From positions 1-42,270 of the forward strand of contig JAJYCZ010000007.1 in assembly GCA_021777915.1 (NCBI GenBank): a stretch of DNA of 42,270 bases, written 5' to 3'. The stretch is from Pseudomonadota bacterium. Lineage in GTDB: Bacteria > Pseudomonadota > Alphaproteobacteria > Rhizobiales > Beijerinckiaceae. Of the stretch, positions 25,091-31,959 are shown in pieces (within the stretch, counting starts at the first letter, position 1; each line of letters starts with the position of its first letter). The notes below the pieces were generated by a model. It made no database searches and had not been told where the DNA came from. It saw only the letters and a program-made list of their open reading frames with translations. The position numbers were made by a program, and so were the translations under genes.

Positions 25091-26194
25091 TCACACTGGC
25101 ATCCACGCCTTGACCTTCCTCGACTCCAAGGCCCCAAGGGCGTCGCTGACACGATTAGCGTTCACGCGGAAAGGTGACCTGTGCGGGATCTGCGCGAGCG
25201 GCGTGCAAACTGGCCCGCGGACATCGCCATAGAAGCCGCGCCTGTCCAAGACCATGGCATAGAAGAAGCGGTCGCCGAAAAGGGACGGTGCGACACTGCA
25301 CACTTGGACGCCTATCGGCGAATAAATTAGGCCTGACAGTCCCGATCCGAGGACGCTGAACAATACTCTTGCCTCACGGAACACTTGCACTTGCTCCAGA
25401 AAAGATAAGCTGGCGATATTCTCGAACTCGAAACCCTCCTGAGCGAGCACGGACGCGATTTCGGGCCAGTTCTCAAGTACGCGCGCGTCGGAATCCGGCC
25501 GGACGAGCGCAATCTTGCGGTTGGCAGACCGCCGTGCAGGCTCCTCCGTCAAGTGGCATCGCATGTTCTCGGCAGCGTAAGGGTGCATGATGTGGTCGCT
25601 CCAAACTGGCGAAACACCCCAGCATTCTAGAAATCGGTATACTTTGCCGCTGTACAAAAAAACCAGCCGATCTTCTCCTATATTGTAGGCGCTGATGGAT
25701 TGTAGAAACGTCGGCCGCTCGGACGCTTTGAAATTAATTGGTACAGCGAAACGAAAGCGGCCCGGAAAGGCGCGTTCCACCATAACGATTTTCGGCAGCA
25801 ATTCACCCAGCCAATGCCCCCACGTCCCCGCGCCAAAACGCGCCACAAGGAGTATTTCGCCAGAAATCGACGTGTAATTCGCCGGGTTGGCATATTCCTC
25901 CAATTCGTCCTTGGCCTCGATCCACGGAGGAATATGCTCCTTAATAGCCTTACCGTCACACACCACCAAGTAACCGGGACCGGAATGGACATCCGCCAAA
26001 CCGAGCTTCCCGAGCTCAATCGGCGCGATCGTGACAGGGCGCGCGACATATATGTCGTGCTGCAGATGTCTTGCGAACGCGACGTCGAATTCGGAGACGT
26101 TTTCGTAGGTCAGCCCTGATGGTAGCCAAAATTCGACTCCTGGCGCCAGAAGATACCGTTCGGTCATAAGGTGCGAAAGCGGAGAACGCTGCAT
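25091..26194 (-). CDS. Glycosyltransferase family 61 (DUF563) protein
   Basis: 367 residues from the ATG at 26194. 'GTWGHWLGELLPKIVMVERA' (123-142) and 'LFSVLGSGLSGLIYSPIG' (278-295) are the two signatures of GT61-type enzymes (the H-W-x-x-E/D-x-L-P and G-x-x-G-x-G-L-x-x-x-x-F/Y motifs). 'KIALVRPDSDARVLENWPEI' fits the strand and loop before the C-terminal domain. Eukaryotic relatives include xylosyl- and N-acetylglucosaminyl-transferases; bacterial ones sit in surface glycan loci. The donor cannot be read here. The gene starts 4 bases after the methyltransferase stop, so the two form an operon. No clear ribosome-binding site is seen, consistent with coupling. Confidence 0.85.
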   Translation of the reverse strand: MQRSPLSHLMTERYLLAPGVEFWLPSGLTYENVSEFDVAFARHLQHDIYVARPVTIAPIELGKLGLADVHSGPGYLVVCDGKAIKEHIPPWIEAKDELEEYANPANYTSISGEILLVARFGAGTWGHWLGELLPKIVMVERAFPGRFRFAVPINFKASERPTFLQSISAYNIGEDRLVFLYSGKVYRFLECWGVSPVWSDHIMHPYAAENMRCHLTEEPARRSANRKIALVRPDSDARVLENWPEIASVLAQEGFEFENIASLSFLEQVQVFREARVLFSVLGSGLSGLIYSPIGVQVCSVAPSLFGDRFFYAMVLDRRGFYGDVRGPVCTPLAQIPHRSPFRVNANRVSDALGALESRKVKAWMPV

Positions 26195-26198
26195 AGGG

Positions 26199-26894
26199 TT
26201 AGGTATGATCGAAGCGGGAGGTTTCTGTGAGGTCCTGTACGACTTGCGGCATTGTGGCCAGCCTCAATGCCGCGCTCTGCTTCACAAAATCGATGAACTG
26301 CATGTTAGCGACCTCGCGCACGGTTCTCGCGGGGAGATCGCTCCGGACTTTTGTCGCCCTCCAAACGACCGCCTGACCATGATTCTCCATCAGCGTGCGG
26401 AACTGCCACGTCGGGAAGAAGGTTTCGATGAAAAAAACGAGCTTGTAAGTATCCCCCATCCACGAGTTGTCGTGCGAGCTGTGGTATTTTTTTAAGAGAA
26501 ACGCATCGAGTTGATCGGGCAAAGAAGCCTGGTAGCTTGTTGGTTTGACGTCGTCGATAACGATCACGCCCCGCGGCTTTAGGAATTGGATAGCGTTGGT
26601 GAAATCCCTCAGCGTCTGTTCGAAGGTGTGTAATCCATCCAGATAGATAACGTCAAAGCGCAAGTTGTGATCAATGATTTCGGAAAAATAGCGATCACTG
26701 GGGACCTCGTGAAACGCACAATTAGGATCGTTCTGCGTTGCGGCAGCGACATCGAATAGAAATTTTGGGTCAACGGCTACCTTCATGCTCGCGTTGACGT
26801 TGAAAAAGGTTTCGCCGCGATTCACACCGACTTCAAGATAGCTGGGGCTTTCAAACAGCCTAAGAAGCGTGTTGATGACTTCGTGTCGATGCAT
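26199..26894 (-). CDS. SAM-dependent methyltransferase (Methyltransf_24 type)
   Basis: 231 residues from the ATG at 26894 (MHRHEVINTLLRLFESPSYL). A TTG at 26954 would add 20 residues, but that extension overlaps an IS630 remnant, so the ATG is preferred. 'SYLEVGVNRGETFF' (18-31) is motif I; 'KVAVDPKFLFD' supplies the acidic residue; 'FDVIYLDGLHTFEQTLRDF' (80-98) and 'GVIVIDDVKPTS' (109-120) are typical of Methyltransf_24/CmcI-like enzymes, which methylate sugars and peptides. Operonic with the GT61 gene. It probably methylates a sugar of the glycan. Confidence 0.85.
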   Translation of the reverse strand: MHRHEVINTLLRLFESPSYLEVGVNRGETFFNVNASMKVAVDPKFLFDVAAATQNDPNCAFHEVPSDRYFSEIIDHNLRFDVIYLDGLHTFEQTLRDFTNAIQFLKPRGVIVIDDVKPTSYQASLPDQLDAFLLKKYHSSHDNSWMGDTYKLVFFIETFFPTWQFRTLMENHGQAVVWRATKVRSDLPARTVREVANMQFIDFVKQSAALRLATMPQVVQDLTETSRFDHT

Positions 26895-26946
26895 GTAATT
26901 ATCCGCGTTTTCTAAGGTTGGGCAGCTGCTTAATTCCGCACAAGAA

Positions 26947-27126
26947 TCAGGCAAGCTGCCATTGGATCGACTCTAACGCTTGCTTCCCACGTTGCACAGC
27001 CGCCACAACGCGGGCAGGATCAACCTTCCAAACGAAGGGCTCCGACTTGTTGTTGTGGTCGTCGATGAACCGATTGATGGTGGCTTGCAAGGGGGGGCCC
27101 AAGCTCCGCCGCGAGCCTTGGGCGAA
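26947..27126 (-). mobile_element. IS630-family transposase C-terminal remnant
   Basis: Minus strand reads FAQGSRRSLGPP, then 'LQATINRFIDDHNNKSEPF' and 'VWKVDPARVVAAVQRGKQAL' ending ESIQWQLA and a stop at 26947. This matches the end of IS630-type transposases (AINRFIxEHNxxPKPFxWTxDPxxIxAAVxRGxxxLxSI). The upstream catalytic part is missing. It separates the GT4 gene from the methyltransferase gene. Confidence 0.75.
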
Positions 27127-27173
27127 AATGTGCCCTGGGTTTCGCCAAGCCCACTCGCAAGCGCCACCCGCCT

Positions 27174-28364
27174 TCACATCGCGGCCTCCCCGGTCACAGC
27201 CTCAGCCTCGTCCTCGTCCCCCGTTTGCCGCGCTTCGTGGTCCGTTCCGCGTATTTGTTCGATCAATGTCACGATTCCCGGCATTTTTTCCTTCGGGTCG
27301 AAGGCCGAAATCCAGGGATCGGCCAGGCCGCGGAAGGCCTTCGAGCGCAATTTCTGCGGCGGGCAAGCCTTGAGCACGCGCGCCGCGTCTTCGACATTGG
27401 GCAAGCCGTGGCACAGGATCGCGCTGCGCCCGAGCCGGTCCCCGACCGCGGTGGTCCTGGAGAAGCAGAGCAGCGGCTTGCGCAGGACCATGGCCTCGGC
27501 GAGAACCAGCGGATTGGGGTCCTCGCGCGACGAGAGGAAGAACAGATCCATCCGGTCGATATGGGCATAGGGATTGTCGACCCCGCCGGCCACGTAAAGA
27601 TTGGGCAGATTCTTGACGACAAAATCCTTGTAGGCGGTGTTTTCGGGCGCGTCCTCGGGCGCCCAGCCGCCGACCCAGAGGAAATCGCATTGCGGCGCCG
27701 CTTCCGCCGTCGCCAGAAAGATGTCCGAGCCCTTGCGCGGCGAGGCGTGGCCGCACATGCCGACGACCGGCCGTTTGCCGTTCTTGAAAGCCTTTCCGGC
27801 GGCGTTGTGCGCGGGCGACGGCGTTTCCGCCGCCAGCGCGCGCACCGCCTCGATGTCGATGGCGATGCCGAAATTCTCGCACAGCGCCGGAATCTGCCCA
27901 AAAGTGTCGAGAATGTCGCGCGACAGATCGTCCGCCGCCAGCACCACGCCATCGGCCAGCGTCATGACCTCATATTTGGCGAGACCGCAGCGCAGCAGGC
28001 TCTCGATCTCGGCCCGTTTCTCGTGGACATGAATGATGGCGCGCCGCCCGAGCATCTTGGCCGCGAAGACGAAGACGGAGGCCGCCAGCGAACTGACATA
28101 GACGATGCCGTCGTCGCGCTGCTTCAGCACGTCGAGCGCCGAGCGCAACCGTGCGTCGAACGGAACCAGATGGGAAAATTCGTCGGTCTTGACGACTGTG
28201 AGATTGGCCTCGCCGACGCAATCCGCGAGCCAGGGCGCGAGTGGTCCGTCCTTGAGGCAGACGGCATGGACCTCCCCGGTCTTCGCCAGCTCCTTGGCGA
28301 TCAGGCCGCCGACGCGCGGCGCGCCGGTCCTCGTGGCTTCATGCAGAACGAGAGTGATCGACAT
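27174..28364 (-). CDS. Glycosyltransferase family 4
   Basis: 396 residues, ATG at 28364. The N-terminal 'SITLVLHEATRTGAPRVGG' is a GT-B acceptor-domain start. 'VGMCGHASPRKGSDIFLATA' (201-220) and 'LSSREDPNPLVLAEAMVL' (277-294) are the donor-binding landmarks of GT4. 'DFLWVGGWAPED' lies between them. It has no membrane segment. It starts 6 bases after the stop of the RgpF-like gene, so the pair is one operon. The C-terminal tail (DEDEAEAVTGEAAM) is acidic and probably disordered. The codon use is GC-rich like the chromosome, unlike the AT-richer genes just downstream. Confidence 0.88.
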   Translation of the reverse strand: MSITLVLHEATRTGAPRVGGLIAKELAKTGEVHAVCLKDGPLAPWLADCVGEANLTVVKTDEFSHLVPFDARLRSALDVLKQRDDGIVYVSSLAASVFVFAAKMLGRRAIIHVHEKRAEIESLLRCGLAKYEVMTLADGVVLAADDLSRDILDTFGQIPALCENFGIAIDIEAVRALAAETPSPAHNAAGKAFKNGKRPVVGMCGHASPRKGSDIFLATAEAAPQCDFLWVGGWAPEDAPENTAYKDFVVKNLPNLYVAGGVDNPYAHIDRMDLFFLSSREDPNPLVLAEAMVLRKPLLCFSRTTAVGDRLGRSAILCHGLPNVEDAARVLKACPPQKLRSKAFRGLADPWISAFDPKEKMPGIVTLIEQIRGTDHEARQTGDEDEAEAVTGEAAM

Positions 28365-28370
28365 CGCGGC

Positions 28371-31300
28371 CTACCGGTAGACGACTTGGTAACCCATGTG
28401 ACGGGCCAGGGCCGGCACGGCGCGCTCCACGCCATGCTCGATCTGGCCGTCCATGTGGAATTCGAGAGCCTTGCCCGTGCCGGATTCCCATTGCTGGGCC
28501 CGCAGGACGTCACGCAATCGCTTCATGATATCGGCGCGGATCAGGAACATGGTGCCGCTCAGATAGTCCAGTTCGCGATTGGCGCCCTCGACCCCCATGA
28601 GATCGAGCACGCGCTCGTACTGGTCGAAATTCTTGCCCATGTCGAAGGAGCGCCATTCCTTGGCGCCGATCATGCCGATGCTCGGGTCGGACAGCATCAG
28701 ATCCACGCATTCCTCGGCGATTTCGGGGTTGCCCGCAAAGGCGCGCAACATGGTGCGCCGCCAGTGGGCGCCGCGCTCGCTGGCGATATGCGGGCTTCTC
28801 TTGGTGTGCATCAAGGCGAAAAAGTCGTAGCGGTCGATATCGACATTGTCGAGCATGCGGATGTGGCCGCCGACGTCGTGCCCGCCGTTGTTGGAAAGCT
28901 GGACGAAGGCGCCGGGAGCCAGGCTGCGGATTTCCTCGTGCAGTTCGGGCGTCCAGACCTCATCGACCACATTGATGAAAATATCGAAACTGCGGTTGCG
29001 GAAATTCTGGGCGAAGCCCGCGAGTTCGCGCCAGACGTCGGGATAGAAGATGTGGATCAGCACGCCGACGTTGATCCGCTCCTGGCTGGGGGCGATGCGC
29101 AACGGCGCCGCCGCCGTCGGCAGCGAGATCTTCAGGTCGTCGAAGTGGAACTGCCATCTGCCATAGATGCGGCTCGCCTCGTTCAGGCCGATCATCACGA
29201 AATGCGAGAGGGCCGCGAGGAAATCGTCGCCCAGCGGCCGAAGGTCGAGATTGATCTCGACATAGTCCTTGGCGAAAAAGCCGAGGGGAATGTCGCGGAT
29301 GCGCCGGCCGGCCCGGCGCAACAGCCCGCGCGGGCTTCCGACGCGTCCCTCCGCCTCGCCGTGCTTGCGCCAATGCTCGGTGAGCTCCTTGTCGCCCAGA
29401 TCCTTGAGATCCGGATTGACGCGGCGGTAGAAATCGACATCGAAGTTGTCGCTTTCGCCCACAAGGTCGCCGAAGAAGGCCAGCAGGCGCGGATCGGGCG
29501 GCGTCGCCATGCGGCGGTCGGAACGCAGCATGTTCGCCGGCGATTTCATCGCATGTTCGATCGCGCTGATCCCGTCACGATCCGCGCCGCGCTCCTCGTT
29601 ATAGACCTTCGCCGAGAAGAACGGATGGCAGGCGAGGTCGGCGGCGTCGCCTTCGCGGAGATAATGGAGGAGCGCCGGCTCATGAAGGTCGATCTCGTTG
29701 CGCGCGCGGTAGAAAGCGGGATCGAGAAACAGATTGGGCAGGATCGTCTCGTCCAGCCAGCCATGGCCGAGATAATGGGCGACGGGCGGATCCATCAGGG
29801 CCTGGCCGCGCTCAATTTCGAACTGGTAGCGATAGAGCCGGGAATCAAAGGCGGGAACAATGGGGAGATCATGGAGCTTCCGACGAGTGACGAAATGCTC
29901 CAGCGGACAGAGAACGGACTCGGCGTCCGGGACCGAGGCCAGGAAAGACCTGGTCTTGAACAGCGGGGACGGGTCGAACCGCGCCGCCCCGCCGATGGTC
30001 AGGTAATGCAGCAGCGGATTGACCGCATCATCCGCGTCGCCCATGAAGTTCGCGCGATAGAAACCGGTGCTGAACAAGGGATAGGGATCGAGGCCGGCCG
30101 CGGCGCCCTCGCGGATATAATGCAGCAGCGGATCGCCCTGCGCGGTGCCCATCTGACGGCGATAGAACGTGACGTCGAACAAAGGATGCGGACGCAGGCC
30201 CGAACGCCATCCGATCAGGACATAATGCAGCAGAGGATTGTCGATTTCCGAGACGCGTTCGTCATAGGTCGCCGTGTAAAATTCGGCGTCGAACAAGTCG
30301 GCGATGGCCGAAGCGTGGCGCTTGATGCGGTCGGAAACCATCGGCAGCCCGCGGATTTCCTCGGTCATGGCGAGGGTGCGCCAACGACGCATCGACAGGT
30401 CGAGTTGTCGCGCGCCCGCCCGCAGGGCCTGACCATCGCCGGAGAACTGTCCGAACGCATCGAGAATCTGCCGACGCTCCTCCGCGAGCATGCGCGCCAG
30501 CACGACCATCTGCTTTTGGTCCGCCGCGGCGGAAACGGCCGGCGGCGCGCCGGCGGCGATGACGCCAGGCGTGTTTCGCGCGCCCTGCGCGGCAGAGTCC
30601 TTGCCCGCCTCTGCCCGCCGTTCGCCGAGAATTTTCGCGATCTGGCCAGCGAGATCGCCATCAGTGAGACCGAACCGGTCGAGCCCGATCGCCACCGCGC
30701 CCTCGCCAAGGGCGAGAATCAGCCTACAGGGAGCGGAGGCCGGCCGCCCCGATGCGACGATGTGCCGCTCCAGGCGCTGGAGCCGGTCATTCGGCCACGA
30801 GCGCAGGTCGAAGGCGTAGCCCGCGACGTTTTCCGGCAGTTGCCCAGCCAGGTCCGGCCGGTGTTCCGAGGTCATCGTCCGATCGAGTTCCACGCCATCG
30901 ACCGCCACCACGACCCTGAGCGGAGCGCCGGGCTGGATCAGATCGATCGCCCATCCTTGCAGCACGCCGTCCTTGAAAGAGTCGAAACCAAGACGAAAAC
31001 GCGCGCCGGAGGACAGGTTGTCGAGATCCACCGCCGCCGCACGGCCCAGATCAGGCGCGGGCTGCGCAGGCGCCGGCTGCGCGGACGCGCGCCGCGTCGC
31101 CGCCTGCGACGTTGCGAAAGAGGCCGCCAAAGCGGAGCCGATTTGATCGCACAGCGCCCGATTGCTCGGCGCGAGCGTCGAGAGATCGATCCGCGACGGC
31201 TGGTCCGCGAAAACCAGACTGATATCCGCAGGCGCCGCCAATTCGGTCCCATCCATCGCGCGCAGCTTGCTCAGCGCCGCCAGCGGTTGTTCGAAGCCCC

Positions 31301-31622
31301 AATGGATCAAGGCGAATTCGAATCCGGCGACATTGCCGGGCAAATCCTTTTCCAGATCGGGACGCGGGAGCCCGGTTTCGATTTCGCCGAAAGCGATTCC
31401 CGCCACCGACAGCCGCAGCCGAACCACCTCGTCCGGCGTGTCGAGGCGGAGCGCCCAGCCGCGCATCTTGCCGGCGGTCAGGGAGTCGACACCCGCGCGA
31501 AAAAGAGAGCCGGCGTTGAGCGGCTTCAGTGAAGAAGGAGCGACTTCGGCGATGACGAATTTTCCGGGTGTGGACGGCTTGGCGGGTGATGCAACGCCGC
31601 TGACGCTCAACTTTTTATTCAA
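28371..31622 (-). CDS. Giant RgpF-like protein with two GWA modules and ~9 tandem repeats
   Basis: 1083 residues; start taken as TTG at 31622, since no in-frame ATG precedes residue 53 and a G-rich stretch sits upstream, so the start is uncertain. Residues ~41-140 and ~208-305 are GWA modules ('VDSLTAGKMRGWALRL', 'FDSFKDGVLQGWAIDL', each followed 32 residues on by RPDL). A coiled, Ala-rich linker follows. Residues ~444-818 hold about nine copies of the ~37-residue repeat (FDAEFY, FDVTFY, FSTGFY, FKTRSF, FDSRLY, FLDPAFY, FFSAKVY, FDVDFY, FFAKDY; each with an H-[YFW] and G further on). Residues ~850-1083 match the rhamnan synthesis F / RgpF family ('VGVLIHIFYPDVWREL', 'NNGGHDVGGHI', 'MHTKRSPH', 'LSGTMFLIRADIM'). 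It probably transfers a sugar while the modules bind glycan. Confidence 0.85.
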   Translation of the reverse strand: MNKKLSVSGVASPAKPSTPGKFVIAEVAPSSLKPLNAGSLFRAGVDSLTAGKMRGWALRLDTPDEVVRLRLSVAGIAFGEIETGLPRPDLEKDLPGNVAGFEFALIHWGFEQPLAALSKLRAMDGTELAAPADISLVFADQPSRIDLSTLAPSNRALCDQIGSALAASFATSQAATRRASAQPAPAQPAPDLGRAAAVDLDNLSSGARFRLGFDSFKDGVLQGWAIDLIQPGAPLRVVVAVDGVELDRTMTSEHRPDLAGQLPENVAGYAFDLRSWPNDRLQRLERHIVASGRPASAPCRLILALGEGAVAIGLDRFGLTDGDLAGQIAKILGERRAEAGKDSAAQGARNTPGVIAAGAPPAVSAAADQKQMVVLARMLAEERRQILDAFGQFSGDGQALRAGARQLDLSMRRWRTLAMTEEIRGLPMVSDRIKRHASAIADLFDAEFYTATYDERVSEIDNPLLHYVLIGWRSGLRPHPLFDVTFYRRQMGTAQGDPLLHYIREGAAAGLDPYPLFSTGFYRANFMGDADDAVNPLLHYLTIGGAARFDPSPLFKTRSFLASVPDAESVLCPLEHFVTRRKLHDLPIVPAFDSRLYRYQFEIERGQALMDPPVAHYLGHGWLDETILPNLFLDPAFYRARNEIDLHEPALLHYLREGDAADLACHPFFSAKVYNEERGADRDGISAIEHAMKSPANMLRSDRRMATPPDPRLLAFFGDLVGESDNFDVDFYRRVNPDLKDLGDKELTEHWRKHGEAEGRVGSPRGLLRRAGRRIRDIPLGFFAKDYVEINLDLRPLGDDFLAALSHFVMIGLNEASRIYGRWQFHFDDLKISLPTAAAPLRIAPSQERINVGVLIHIFYPDVWRELAGFAQNFRNRSFDIFINVVDEVWTPELHEEIRSLAPGAFVQLSNNGGHDVGGHIRMLDNVDIDRYDFFALMHTKRSPHIASERGAHWRRTMLRAFAGNPEIAEECVDLMLSDPSIGMIGAKEWRSFDMGKNFDQYERVLDLMGVEGANRELDYLSGTMFLIRADIMKRLRDVLRAQQWESGTGKALEFHMDGQIEHGVERAVPALARHMGYQVVYR

Positions 31623-31959
31623 CGGCGCCCCCCGCGACCATCACCCGATTCAAAACGCAAAAAAACGGTGGACTCGGCAATGCAATCCATCGCCGTTTCA
31701 CCAGCAACATCGACGCGCCGACCTTAAACGACGGCGCCTGGCGTGACAAGCGCGCCCGCGCCGCGGCTGGAGCCGCCGCCGCTTCCACGCGCGCCGCTCC
31801 GCCCCAAGCGTCTTCGCAGACGGCGAATTTCTCTTTTGGCGGATGGCGATTTCGCCGGCGCGAGAATAAATAGAGCCCGAAGGCGGTCCCGATTCCGACT
31901 CGCGAAAGGCCGGGCGCGCCCGGCGGCGCGGCCGCCGCTCCCCAGATCGCAGAGGCGTC
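31623..31959. other. Divergent promoter region
   Basis: 337 bases between the RgpF-like gene (minus) and aminopeptidase N (plus). Frames crossing it are Arg-rich shadows. It must carry both promoters; I cannot place boxes with confidence. Confidence 0.4.

Noticed and set aside
27225-31532. 1435-codon plus-strand frame opposite the GT4 and RgpF-like genes
   Set aside because: Antisense shadow: the opposite strand carries clear domain motifs, while this frame is Arg/His/Asp-rich without any.
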